From Pseudomonas viridiflava (GTDB taxonomy: Bacteria > Pseudomonadota > Gammaproteobacteria > Pseudomonadales > Pseudomonadaceae): a DNA stretch of 64,000 nucleotides. The position numbers and the translations under genes were made by a program. The stretch covers positions 1 to 64,000 of the forward strand of contig NZ_UUOC01000025.1 in NCBI RefSeq assembly GCF_900590755.1, given 5' to 3'. This document shows positions 7,913 through 16,311 of the stretch, piece after piece; the stretch's first letter is position 1; every line of letters starts with the position of its first letter. The notes under the pieces are model-generated. The model was not told where the DNA came from. It saw only the letters and a program-made list of their open reading frames with translations, and made no database searches.

Positions 7913-9427
7913 ATGCATAAGAAAAGCTCAGTGATCCGCAACACCGCCTTGAGCTATGCCGGTCAGGCATATGTTCTGCTGGTGGGGATTCTGATCATGC
8001 CGTTTTACCTCGGCCATTTGGGTGCCGAAGCGTATGGCCTGATCGGGTTCTTCGCGGTGATGCAGGCCTGGCTGCAATTGCTTGACGCGGGCATGTCTCC
8101 CAGCCTGGTGCGCGCCGTCGCACACCAGCAGGGTACGCTTGCCAGCGAGCGCAGCACGGGGCAAATGCTGCGCTCGTTCGAGATTATTTTCCTGCCTCTG
8201 GCCGTGCTGTGCTGCGTCGCGATTTATCTGAGTAGCCCATGGATCGCCGTGCAGTGGCTGAACGCCAAAGCGCTGCAACCACAGACCTTGATCCACTGCA
8301 TCAGCCTGATGGGGCTGGTGATTGCCCTGCGGCTGTATGCAACGCTTTATAAAAGCGGCATTCAGGGTCTGGAACAACATGCCTGGCTCAACGTCGCCAA
8401 CATCATCATCGCGACCTTGCGTTATTTCGGCGGTTTATTGCTGGTCGCCCAATACTCCCAGGACCCTGTGGATTTTTTCGCCTTCCAGGTGCTGGTTGGG
8501 CTGGTTGAAACCCTGATCTTCGCTGGCCGTGCCTGGCAACAAATGCCCACGCCTCACTGGCTGACAGGGTTCAACTGGGCACTGGTCAAGCCGATCCTGC
8601 CATTTGCCGCGAGCATGTCTCTGACCGCGGTGTTGTGGATCGTCCTGACGCAGATGGACAAAGTGCTGCTGTCCGAACTGCTGCCGCTGGATCAATACGG
8701 CTACTTCTCCCTGGTGACCTTGATTACCACCGGGATCATGACGCTCAGCAACCCCTTGGCGCAGACCCTGCTGCCGCGTCTGACGGTGTTGATGGCCGAG
8801 GGTCGTGAGGCTGACATGCAGGCCTTGTTCCTGGCGGCCAACCGGTTTGTCTGCACCTTTCTGTTTCCGCTGGCAGCCCTGATCGCCCTGCACGGCAAGT
8901 TTCTGATTTATGCCTGGACCGGTGACTGGAGCGCTGCGCTCTGGAGCCAGCAGATCCTCAGCTGGTATGCCCTTGGCAGCGCAATCATGGCCATGAGCGC
9001 CTTTCAGTTTTACCTGCAATACGCCCATGGGCAGATGCGCCTGCATGTCTGGTACAGCGTGATTTCCGCGCTGGTGACCGTGCCGGTGATGTTTCTCGCC
9101 ATTCATTACCAAGGCGCATATGGCGCAGCACTGGCCTGGTTTGCCCTGCGCGCCGTGTCGTTCGCGCTCTGGCCGATGATCGTCCACCAGCGTCTGGCCC
9201 CCGGCCTTCACGGCCAATGGCTGCGTGACATTATTCGCATCAGCGTGATGAGCGCCGTCGGCCTGGCCATCAGCGAACCGTTGTTCCTGCTGATCGCGGG
9301 TGAAGACCGGCTCAGCGTGTTCCTGGCTCTGGCGGTCAGCGGCCTGATCACCCTGCTGGTGGTGGCTGCGAGCTACAAACCTCTGGCCCTGAGAATTTTT
9401 GTTCTGTTCAGCAAACCGAGTACATGA
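7913..9427 (+). CDS. Wzx-type oligosaccharide flippase
   Basis: This 504-residue, very hydrophobic protein has about 12-14 membrane segments and the MVF/MOP superfamily layout. The N terminus (RNTALSYAGQAYVLLVGILI) and the MPFYLGHLGAEAYGLIGFF region are typical of polysaccharide exporters. It should flip the undecaprenyl-PP-linked repeat unit across the inner membrane. It is tightly packed between the aminotransferase and a glycosyltransferase gene (four-base gaps), so it is cotranscribed. A mirror frame on the opposite strand (8435-9556) is a shadow. Confidence 0.85.
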   Translation: MHKKSSVIRNTALSYAGQAYVLLVGILIMPFYLGHLGAEAYGLIGFFAVMQAWLQLLDAGMSPSLVRAVAHQQGTLASERSTGQMLRSFEIIFLPLAVLCCVAIYLSSPWIAVQWLNAKALQPQTLIHCISLMGLVIALRLYATLYKSGIQGLEQHAWLNVANIIIATLRYFGGLLLVAQYSQDPVDFFAFQVLVGLVETLIFAGRAWQQMPTPHWLTGFNWALVKPILPFAASMSLTAVLWIVLTQMDKVLLSELLPLDQYGYFSLVTLITTGIMTLSNPLAQTLLPRLTVLMAEGREADMQALFLAANRFVCTFLFPLAALIALHGKFLIYAWTGDWSAALWSQQILSWYALGSAIMAMSAFQFYLQYAHGQMRLHVWYSVISALVTVPVMFLAIHYQGAYGAALAWFALRAVSFALWPMIVHQRLAPGLHGQWLRDIIRISVMSAVGLAISEPLFLLIAGEDRLSVFLALAVSGLITLLVVAASYKPLALRIFVLFSKPST

Positions 9428-9430
9428 GCC

Positions 9431-10366
9431 ATGGATGAAATCATGAACACCGCAGCATCCGCGACGGCCCGCCCTCCTCTGGTGAGCATCGTTTGCCCGG
9501 CCTACAACCAGGAGGCCTTCATCGCGCAAACCCTGGACAGCTTTCTGGCGCAACAAACCAGCTTCAGTTTCGAAATCCTGATCAACGACGACGCGTCAAC
9601 CGACGGCACCGCGCGAATCATCGCGGATTACACCCGTCGCTATCCGACCATCATCCGGCCGTTCTATGAGTCGGTGAATCAATACCAGCATGGGCGTCCC
9701 TGCGTGCCGGGGCTGTTTGCCAAGGCACGCGGGCGCTACATCGCCTATTGCGAAGCGGACGACTACTGGACTGACCCGCGCAAATTACAGATCCAGGTGG
9801 ACTTCCTGGAAAGTCACGCGGACTACGTAATCACCTATCACGACGCCATGGCCTTCGACAGCGAAGGCGAAAAAGGCATTCAGTTGCTGGGCAAGCTACG
9901 CGCCGACGCCAGCGCCCTGGAGCTGCAAAAAGCCCGGCCCATTTCGACCCTGACTGTTTGCTTCCGAAACGTGCTGACCAGCATGCCGCCAGAGCTGCTG
10001 ATGCCAGTCGCGCCCCTCAATGACATGTGCTGGTGGTCATTGCTGGGTGCGTTCGGCAAAGGCAAGTTTCTCGCCGACATCAAACCGGCCGCCTATCGCG
10101 TCCATCCGGGCGGGATTTTTTCCATGCGCAGTCATCAACGCAAACTGCACATGAGCCTGCAAACCAATAGCAGCCTGGCCAACTACTACCACCGACTGGG
10201 CAACCAGGAGCTCTACGAGCACTTCGTCGAGCAGGTGTTCTGCCTGTCGCTTTCAGCACTCGGCCCGCCGCACAAGTTGCGGGCAATGATGATGGCGGTG
10301 CGCAACATGAGCATCAATCTTGGCAAGCGCCTGATGCCCCCTATCGGCAAAGGCCATGTTCAGTAA
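9431..10366 (+). CDS. glycosyltransferase family 2
   Basis: This 311-residue GT-A enzyme opens with VSIVCPAYNQEAFI, followed by INDDASTDGT for nucleotide binding and CEADDYWTDPRKL as the acidic DxD-like site. The C-terminal part contains YRVHPGGIFS, common in GT2 enzymes that add sugars to lipid-linked intermediates. It should act at the cytoplasmic face of the membrane. The start at 9431 lacks a strong ribosome site; an ATG at 9443 is an alternative. The last 11 bases overlap the phosphatase gene, implying coupled translation. Donor and acceptor are unknown. Confidence 0.85.
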   Translation: MDEIMNTAASATARPPLVSIVCPAYNQEAFIAQTLDSFLAQQTSFSFEILINDDASTDGTARIIADYTRRYPTIIRPFYESVNQYQHGRPCVPGLFAKARGRYIAYCEADDYWTDPRKLQIQVDFLESHADYVITYHDAMAFDSEGEKGIQLLGKLRADASALELQKARPISTLTVCFRNVLTSMPPELLMPVAPLNDMCWWSLLGAFGKGKFLADIKPAAYRVHPGGIFSMRSHQRKLHMSLQTNSSLANYYHRLGNQELYEHFVEQVFCLSLSALGPPHKLRAMMMAVRNMSINLGKRLMPPIGKGHVQ

Positions 10367-10808
10367 CGTGCTGGTGGTCTGCGTGGGCAACATCTGCCGC
10401 AGCCCCATGGCTGAAGCAATGCTGCGCCAACGGGCGAACATGCCGGATGTGCAGATCGCCTCGGCCGGCACTCACGCCATGCAGGGTCACCCCATGGACG
10501 CGTTGGCACACGCGGTTTTGCGGATGAATCAGGTGCACAGCACGCCGCATCTTGCACGCCAGATAGACCGACAGATGTTGCACCGGTCCGAACTGATTCT
10601 GCTGATGGAAACCACACAGCTCAAAAGCGTGTTGAAGATCGCCCCGGAAGTGCGCGGCAAGACTTTTCTGATTGGCAAATGGCAACACCAGATGGAAATA
10701 GCCGACCCCTATCGGCAACCAAAATCAGCCTTTGAACAGACCTACGAGCAGCTCTCGAGATGCGTCGACGACTGGCTTCCTTATCTTCAGTCAGGAGAAA
10801 CAAGATAA
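10356..10808 (+). CDS. wzb: low-molecular-weight protein-tyrosine phosphatase (Wzb-like)
   Basis: This 150-residue protein has the CX5R P-loop at residues 9-15 (VCVGNICRSPMAEA) and the general-acid loop ADPY near residue 117. It should dephosphorylate the tyrosine cluster of the adjacent BY-kinase and so keep polymer assembly cycling. It overlaps the upstream glycosyltransferase by 11 bases, and its stop codon directly abuts the wzc start. The wzb-wzc pairing is conserved in group 1 capsule and colanic-acid-type loci. Confidence 0.9.
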   Translation: MFSNVLVVCVGNICRSPMAEAMLRQRANMPDVQIASAGTHAMQGHPMDALAHAVLRMNQVHSTPHLARQIDRQMLHRSELILLMETTQLKSVLKIAPEVRGKTFLIGKWQHQMEIADPYRQPKSAFEQTYEQLSRCVDDWLPYLQSGETR

Positions 10809-13019
10809 ATGACCGCTATGAACCGTTCTTCCCTGGATTACTACCAGGACTCCCGGATCGATTTGGCAACTATCTTGCGCACATTGTTCGACCATAAACG
10901 CTTGATCATGGCGGTCGTCGGTCTGTTCGCGCTGGTGGGTGTGGCCTACGCAGTGTTGTCCACGCCGATCTACCAGGCCAACGCGATGATCCAGATCGAG
11001 CCGAAAAAAATCGGTATCGAAGGCACTCCGGAAGTGTCCAACAAACCCATGTCGGTCTCCCAGGCGACCACTGAAATAGAACTGATCAAATCCCGCGCGG
11101 TACTGGGCAAAGTGGTCGAAGACCTCAAGCTCAATATCGTCCAGGGTCCGAAATACTTCCCGGTGATCGGCCCGTACCTGAGCCGCACCTTCAAGCCTGA
11201 ACGTGAAAACGCCTTGGCCGAGCCTATGTTCGGCTTGACCAGCTACGCCTGGGGCGGGGAAAAAATCGACGTATTCCAGCTGGAAGTACCCGATGGGCTG
11301 CTGGGCGAAGGTCTGATTCTGGTGGCTGGCAAACCCGGCACCTTCTCCTTGTATGACCAGGACCGCAGCCTGTTGCTCAGCGGCGCCATCAACCAGACAG
11401 TAGAAGGCCACGGCGTAAAAATTCAGGTGGCGACCCTCAATGCCCGTCCCGGGACTGAATTCAGCGTGGCCAAACTGCGCACCCTGACCGGCGCGCTGAT
11501 CTATCAGAACCGCCTGAAAATCACCGAAGCGGGCAAAGATTCGGGGATCATCTACCTGTCCATCCAGGACCCGGACCCGGCGAAAGCCAACCTGGTGCTC
11601 AACGAAGTCAGCCGCCTGTATGTGCGCCAGAACGTTGAGCGCAGCTCCGCTGAAGCAGCCCAGCGCCTTGAGTTTCTGCGTTCCCAATTACCAACCGTGC
11701 GCAAGCAACTGGAAGACTCGGAAATTGCCCTCAATGCCTTCCAGACCAGCGCCAAGTCGGTGGACCTGAGCATTGAAACCAAAGGTGTACTCGATCAGGT
11801 CGTCAGCCTTGATTCAAAACTCTCCGAGCTCAAGCTCAAGCGTGTGGAGATCGAACGCCTGTACACCCACGAGCACCCGACTTATCGCGGCCTGATGAAC
11901 CAGATCTCTCAGATCGAAGCGCAGAAGCAAGGCTTGCTGAAGAAGATCGAAGCCCTGCCCATCACTCAACAGGAACTGCTGCGCCTGACCCGTGACATGC
12001 AGGTCACCAGCCAGACGTACACCCTGATGCTGAACAAAAGCCAGGAGCAGGACATTCTTCGGGCGGGCAGTATCGGTAACGTGCGGATCATCGACAACGC
12101 CGACGCCAACATTGAAGCACCGGTCAAACCGATGAAGAAACTCATCGTGCTGATCGCCGTGCTGCTGGGTGTACTGGTGGCGGTGGCCATGGTGTTTATT
12201 CGTCAGGCGTTCTATCGCGGTGTCGACAACCCGGAAGTCATCGAAAACATCGGCATGCCTGTCTACGCCTCGCTGCCGTACTCGCGTCAGCAGGAACGTC
12301 TGGAAAAGAACAGCCAGGGCCGCGCCAAGGAATCGAAGCTGCTCAGCGTGTCGGCGCCAACCGAACTGGCCGTGGAGTCTCTGCGCAGCCTGCGTACCAG
12401 CCTGCATTTCGCCATGCTCGAAGCGCGCAACAACGTGCTGATGATCTCCAGCCCGACACCCGGCGCCGGCAAATCATTCGTGTCCAGCAACCTGGCGGTG
12501 ATCATCGCCCAGACCGGCAAGCGGGTGCTGCTGATCGATGCCGACATGCGTAAAGGTTACCTGCACAAAATCTTTGGCCTGCAACCTAAACACGGGCTTT
12601 CCGACACGCTGGCTGCACGGCTGACCAGCACTGAAGTCATCAACCATACCGAAGTGCGCAATCTGGACATGATGTCTTGCGGCTTCCAGGCGCCTAACCC
12701 GTCAGAGCTGTTGATGCATGACAACTTCAACAAAATGCTCACTGAACTCTCACCGCTGTATGACCTGATTCTGGTCGACACCCCGCCGATTCTGGCCGTC
12801 ACCGACGCCACCCTGGTCGGACGCCAGGCTGGCACGTGCCTGCTGGTCACTCGCTTTGGCCTGACCACCGTGAAGGAAATCGAAGCCTGCAAACGCCGGC
12901 TTGGCCAGAACGGCGTGGTCATCAAGGGCGCGATCTTCAACGGCGTGCTGCGCAAGGCTTCAACCGCTGATTACGACTGTGCGGCGTATGGCTACAACTA
13001 CAGCCCGTCACGCAAATAA
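10809..13019 (+). CDS. wzc: Wzc-like polysaccharide co-polymerase with tyrosine autokinase
   Basis: The 736-residue protein has a Wzz domain flanked by membrane segments near residues 35-55 and 446-465, a coiled-coil periplasmic part, and a C-terminal BY-kinase domain. Walker A (TPGAGKS, near 551), Walker A' (VLLIDADMRKG, near 574) and Walker B (LILVDTPP, near 656) are intact. The tail DYDCAAYGYNYSPSRK carries four tyrosines for autophosphorylation. It should control chain length and couple to the Wza channel. AGGAG lies 11 bases before the start. Confidence 0.92.
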   Translation: MTAMNRSSLDYYQDSRIDLATILRTLFDHKRLIMAVVGLFALVGVAYAVLSTPIYQANAMIQIEPKKIGIEGTPEVSNKPMSVSQATTEIELIKSRAVLGKVVEDLKLNIVQGPKYFPVIGPYLSRTFKPERENALAEPMFGLTSYAWGGEKIDVFQLEVPDGLLGEGLILVAGKPGTFSLYDQDRSLLLSGAINQTVEGHGVKIQVATLNARPGTEFSVAKLRTLTGALIYQNRLKITEAGKDSGIIYLSIQDPDPAKANLVLNEVSRLYVRQNVERSSAEAAQRLEFLRSQLPTVRKQLEDSEIALNAFQTSAKSVDLSIETKGVLDQVVSLDSKLSELKLKRVEIERLYTHEHPTYRGLMNQISQIEAQKQGLLKKIEALPITQQELLRLTRDMQVTSQTYTLMLNKSQEQDILRAGSIGNVRIIDNADANIEAPVKPMKKLIVLIAVLLGVLVAVAMVFIRQAFYRGVDNPEVIENIGMPVYASLPYSRQQERLEKNSQGRAKESKLLSVSAPTELAVESLRSLRTSLHFAMLEARNNVLMISSPTPGAGKSFVSSNLAVIIAQTGKRVLLIDADMRKGYLHKIFGLQPKHGLSDTLAARLTSTEVINHTEVRNLDMMSCGFQAPNPSELLMHDNFNKMLTELSPLYDLILVDTPPILAVTDATLVGRQAGTCLLVTRFGLTTVKEIEACKRRLGQNGVVIKGAIFNGVLRKASTADYDCAAYGYNYSPSRK

Positions 13020-13066
13020 AGCTTTACCGGAAGGCACGCTTCACACACACCCTCAAGGAGTTACGT

Positions 13067-13867
13067 ATGGCCAGGACCATTGCAATGATGCAGCCTTATC
13101 TCTTCCCCTATCTGGGGTACTTCCAACTGATCGCGGCAGCAGATGTCTTCGTCCTCGGCGACGACCTGCAATACATCCGTTCCGGATGGGTAAACCGCAA
13201 CCGGATCCTGCAAAACGGTGAAGCCAAGCTGATCACCTTCCCGCTCAAAAGGGATCACTTCGACCTGCCGATCAATCAGCGTCAGCTGTCCGACACCTTC
13301 GAAGAAGAAGCCGATCGACTGATCAACCTGATTTGCCAGAGCTATCGCAAGGCCCCGTACTTCGCCCAGGTCATGCCGTTGCTGGAGCGTCTGATCCGCT
13401 TCCCGCAGCAGAACCTCGCGATGTACACCGAGCATGCGATCCGCGAGCTGTGTGCCTACCTGCATATCGTCACGCCCATCCTGCGCGGCTCGGACCTCAA
13501 GCTGAAGTCCTGCCTGGACAAGCAGGATCGGGTGATCAACGTCGCCCATACCTTTGTCGCCACCACCTTCATCAACCCCGTCGGCGGTGTAGAGCTGTAC
13601 GACCGTGAGCACTTCGCTCGCAACGGTCTGCTGGTGCGCTTCTTCAGAATGGGCGATGTGGTTTATCGCCAGTTCGGCCAGCCGTTCGTGCCGAATCTGT
13701 CGATCATCGATGTACTGATGTTCAACTGTGTCGAACAGGTGCAGGCGATGCTTGAGTGCTACAGCCTGTGCGACGGCACGCAGCCAAGCGGACCCGATCT
13801 GCTGGCAACGCTGGCCAGCAAGAACGACGCGGTATTCAACCTTCCTACCCGCCTGGCAGTGGAGTGA
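13067..13867 (+). CDS. WbqC-family protein
   Basis: This 266-residue protein shows the WbqC signature at its N terminus (IAMMQPYLFPYLGYFQLI) and the internal VFVLGDDLQYIR and GWVNRNRIL motifs. WbqC proteins occur in O-antigen and EPS loci and are poorly characterised; a role in acylating or amino-acid-modifying an amino sugar has been proposed, which I treat as unproven. Here it shares a locus with a VioA-like aminotransferase that would supply a sugar with a free amine, which fits. CAAGGAG lies upstream of the start. The rfaH start follows four bases after its stop. Confidence 0.8.
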   Translation: MARTIAMMQPYLFPYLGYFQLIAAADVFVLGDDLQYIRSGWVNRNRILQNGEAKLITFPLKRDHFDLPINQRQLSDTFEEEADRLINLICQSYRKAPYFAQVMPLLERLIRFPQQNLAMYTEHAIRELCAYLHIVTPILRGSDLKLKSCLDKQDRVINVAHTFVATTFINPVGGVELYDREHFARNGLLVRFFRMGDVVYRQFGQPFVPNLSIIDVLMFNCVEQVQAMLECYSLCDGTQPSGPDLLATLASKNDAVFNLPTRLAVE

Positions 13868-13871
13868 ATGT

Positions 13872-14387
13872 ATGTCCATGAGTCATAGCCCCGCCCGCTG
13901 GTACCTGATCCAGACCAAACCGCGTCAGGAAGCTCGCGCTCAGGAACACCTGCAACGCCAGCATTTCGAGTGCTACCGGCCGTTGAAGGTCAGTGAAGCG
14001 AAAAAGCGCAGCCCCCGGAGGTTGAGCGAAGAAGAGTTGTTTCCGGGTTACCTGTTCATCCGCATGGATCAGGTGCACGACAACTGGTATCCGATTCGCT
14101 CCACCCGAGGCGTGGCCAGGATCGTGACCTTCGGCGGCACCCCGGTGCCGGTGCAGGATGAGTTGATCGAGCAGATCCGCCAGCGCCTGAACGCAGCGCC
14201 GCCCAAGGTGCAGTTCAAACAGGGCGAGCACGTGCGGGTCAATACGGGCGGCCTGTGCGACATCGAGGCGATCTTTCTTTCTCCGGATGGCACTGAGCGG
14301 GCAGTGATTCTGCTTAACCTGCTGCAACGGGAGCAGAAGGTGGTGCTGCCGATCAGCAGCTTGCTGAGGGTGGAAGCCAGGGTTTGA
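13872..14387 (+). CDS. rfaH: RfaH-like specialised NusG paralogue (transcription antiterminator)
   Basis: This 171-residue protein begins WYLIQTKPRQEARAQEHL, typical of RfaH rather than NusG, and contains ELFPGYLFIRMD and STRGVARIVTFGG. A C-terminal KOW-type part starts near residue 113 (KQGEHVRVNTGG). RfaH binds polymerase paused at ops and suppresses pausing and termination in long operons. Two exact ops sites lie in this operon's leader, so it probably acts on its own operon and lets polymerase read through the hairpin-rich repeats downstream. ATG 13872 is used; ATG 13878 is also possible. Confidence 0.88.
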   Translation: MSMSHSPARWYLIQTKPRQEARAQEHLQRQHFECYRPLKVSEAKKRSPRRLSEEELFPGYLFIRMDQVHDNWYPIRSTRGVARIVTFGGTPVPVQDELIEQIRQRLNAAPPKVQFKQGEHVRVNTGGLCDIEAIFLSPDGTERAVILLNLLQREQKVVLPISSLLRVEARV

Positions 14388-14539
14388 TGGGGGCAGAGAC
14401 ACATATTTGTGTACATATCCGTTGCTGCGGTAACGGCTGATTAGGGTTGCGCCCTTACGGCGCCTCACTTTTGAGAAGCGCAAAAGTAAGCAAAACGCTC
14501 TTGCCCCACCACTCGGTCCCTCGCTAGTGCTCGGCATAC

Positions 14540-14648
14540 CCGTAATCCGACATTGATTCGGCGGGCCGCCGCGAAGGGCCATCCCTGGCCCAGCGCGGCT
14601 AAACCGGCATCCATGCCGGTTGCCCGCCGAATCAATATCGGATTACGG
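14540..14648 (+). repeat. three-way-junction repeat core, left copy
   Basis: A 27-bp outer stem (14540-14566 with 14622-14648, one mismatch) encloses two hairpins. The first, 14568-14599, is GCCGCG-AA-GGGCCA-TCCC-TGGCCC-AG-CGCGGC. The second, 14603-14620, is ACCGGCAT-CC-ATGCCGGT. The same fold recurs with different outer-stem sequence in the inverted right copy. Confidence 0.8.
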
Positions 14649-14730
14649 CCAGCGTGGTTTGACGGGGCGCTTAAAGTCAAAAGCCAGATCAAGATCAAGC
14701 GCGGGGATGGTTGGCGTTGCTTGGATTAAT

Positions 14731-14792
14731 TGTAGGAGCTGCCGAAGGCTGCGAAGGCGGCTACCGATTCGCAGCCTTCGGCAGCTCCTACA
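14731..14792. repeat. REP doublet (REPIN), GGAGCTGCCG family
   Basis: Two inverted REP units with arms beginning TGTAGGAGCTGCCGAAGGCT are separated by a short spacer. The same family recurs at 27614, 31704, 34561, 48893 and 57326. It forms a long hairpin between the two halves of the island. Confidence 0.85.
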
Positions 14793-14917
14793 GAGAATTG
14801 CGGACGCCGTTGATTCCGTGGGAGCGAGCTTGCTCGCGAAGGCAATGGCACAAACAACAAATATCGTGAGGCACGCACACCAGCCAGACCGGTCGCCTTT
14901 CAGGCCGCCTCGCACGC

Positions 14918-14962
14918 TTCTGATCTGGCTTCTGATCTGGCTTTTGATCTGGCTTTTGATCT
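14918..14962 (+). repeat. 12-bp tandem repeat, about 4 copies
   Basis: Four consecutive 12-bp units of the form TTCTGATCTGGC or TTTTGATCTGGC run from 14918, the last one degenerate. It is part of the right-hand inverted-repeat arm, whose left counterpart keeps only a shorter version (AAAGCCAGATC near 14680). Copy number may vary by replication slippage. Confidence 0.7.
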
Positions 14963-14995
14963 TAGGCGCCCCGTCAAACCACGCTGGCCGAACGA

Positions 14996-15086
14996 TGGCC
15001 TTGAACCGTGGGTAACCCGGCAGGACGCCGGGTTAGCCGCGCTGGGCCAGGGATGGCCCTTCGCGGCGGCCCACGGTTCAAGGCCA
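14996..15086 (-). repeat. three-way-junction repeat core, right copy (inverted)
   Basis: A perfect 17-bp outer stem (14996-15012 with 15070-15086) encloses a 9-bp hairpin (15013-15035) and the same conserved hairpin as the left copy (15036-15067). The outer stem shares almost no sequence with the left copy, yet pairing is fully kept. Confidence 0.8.
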
Positions 15087-15309
15087 GCGGGCGGGTACAC
15101 CGAGCCTAGGCGAGGTGCCGAGTGGTGGGGCAAGAGCCTTTTGGTTACTTTTGGGCTCCTTTCAAAAGTGACGCGCCGTAAGGGCGCAACCAATAGCAGC
15201 CGTTACCGCAGCAACGGATATGTACACGCAACATATGCGTATCGCAGGCAACCGCCACCCCAGAATCCCGCCCCTCCCAACATTCGCGCTTCAAAACCGG
15301 AACCTCACC

Positions 15310-16311
15310 ATGACGCAACTCACAACGCTGGTGACGCTCACCTATGGTGACCGTTTCAACTTCCTGCACACACTGGTCAGCCGCTCGCTGGAAAGCCCAC
15401 TGATTGACCGGGTGATCATCGTCAGCAATGCCTCCACCGCCCCGCTGGAAAACCTGCGCAATACCTGGCCAGGACAGGTCGAAGTCATTTACCTGGACAG
15501 CAACACCGGTTCAGCCAAAGGCTATTCAGTGGGAATCAAGGCCGCACTGGATGCCGGCGCCGAATACATCTGGCTGATGGACGACGACAACGCCCCCACC
15601 ATCAATGCCATCGCAACGCTGCATAAAAACCTGCGCGAGCGCCAGGTCATTGATGGTCAGGACAAAGCCGCGGTGCTGGGCTTCCGCCCCACTCATCAGG
15701 CTGATATCGCCGCCGGTGTGCCAAAGCGTTTCGCCATCCAGCGCCGCTCAAGCTTTTTCGGATTTCACGTCGCGCAGTTGCCCTACAAAATCTGGCGACG
15801 TTTGCCGTGGGGCCAGCCTCAAGGCAAATACAAAACCATCCCCACCGTGCAATTGCCATTCGCTACATACGGCGGCCTGCTGGCCCATCGCAGCCTGTAT
15901 CAACGGATCGGTTTGCCCCTGGACGCCTTGATGCTGTACGCCGATGACAGCGAGTACACCTGGCGCATCACGGCGGGCGGCGGGCGGATTTTCCTGATTC
16001 CGGATGCACTGCTTGATGACCTGGAAGACTCGTGGAACATCAAAGCCCGCACCAGCAACATCTATGAAAGCTTTCTGCTCGGCGGCTCTGACCTTCGTGC
16101 TTACTACGGCGCACGGAATCAGGCCTGGTTCGACAAGAATATCTGGGCCTCATCGGCCCTGCTCTACAGCTTCAACCGCTGGGTGTTTTTCCGCCTGTTA
16201 CGGCTGATTGCCAAACGCCGTGGGGCCGAGCAGCGTCTGGGGCTGATCGAACAAGCGATCGCAGACGGTGAGTCCGGCGTGCTGGGCCTGCATAAGTCGT
16301 ATCCGCTATGA
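15310..16311 (+). CDS. glycosyltransferase family 2 (rhamnosyltransferase-like)
   Basis: This 333-residue GT-A enzyme has LVTLTYGDRFNFL at the start, VIIVSNAS in the nucleotide site, SNTGSAKGYSVGIKAAL and the acidic WLMDDDNAP. The layout with a late YADDSEYTWRI resembles RfbF/GlfT-like transferases, some of which move rhamnose or galactofuranose. It should act on the cytoplasmic face of the membrane. The start at 15310 is chosen over an upstream frame from 15220 that runs into repeat DNA. Its last four bases overlap the next gene (ATGA), so translation is coupled. This is the first gene after the repeat island. Confidence 0.8.
   Translation: MTQLTTLVTLTYGDRFNFLHTLVSRSLESPLIDRVIIVSNASTAPLENLRNTWPGQVEVIYLDSNTGSAKGYSVGIKAALDAGAEYIWLMDDDNAPTINAIATLHKNLRERQVIDGQDKAAVLGFRPTHQADIAAGVPKRFAIQRRSSFFGFHVAQLPYKIWRRLPWGQPQGKYKTIPTVQLPFATYGGLLAHRSLYQRIGLPLDALMLYADDSEYTWRITAGGGRIFLIPDALLDDLEDSWNIKARTSNIYESFLLGGSDLRAYYGARNQAWFDKNIWASSALLYSFNRWVFFRLLRLIAKRRGAEQRLGLIEQAIADGESGVLGLHKSYPL

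Larger units (their letters stand above)
14388..15309. repeat. inverted-repeat island inside the EPS locus
   Basis: About 920 bp without a gene. The left half (from about 14396) and right half (to about 15243) are long inverted copies of the same roughly 300-bp unit. Both outer ends share GTGTACATATCCGTTGCTGC (14409 onward; complement ending at 15227). Each half contains a structured core (14540-14648 and 14996-15086). Between them lie a REP doublet, a single REP-like sequence (14818-14841) and a 12-bp tandem repeat. The sequence type resembles dispersed repeats I associate with the P. fluorescens group; small reading frames in it look spurious. Confidence 0.75.

Noticed and set aside
8435..9556. 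373-residue minus-strand frame
   Set aside because: Shadow of the Wzx flippase and the following GT2 gene; its Gln/His/Arg-rich sequence has no family motif.
15220..15309. longer N terminus for the GT2 gene at 15310
   Set aside because: The extension is encoded by the outer end of the inverted-repeat island and precedes the normal GT2 start.
14388..15309. insertion sequence or transposase remnant in the repeat island
   Set aside because: No transposase-like frame or motif is present; the long inverted halves lack a coding core between them.
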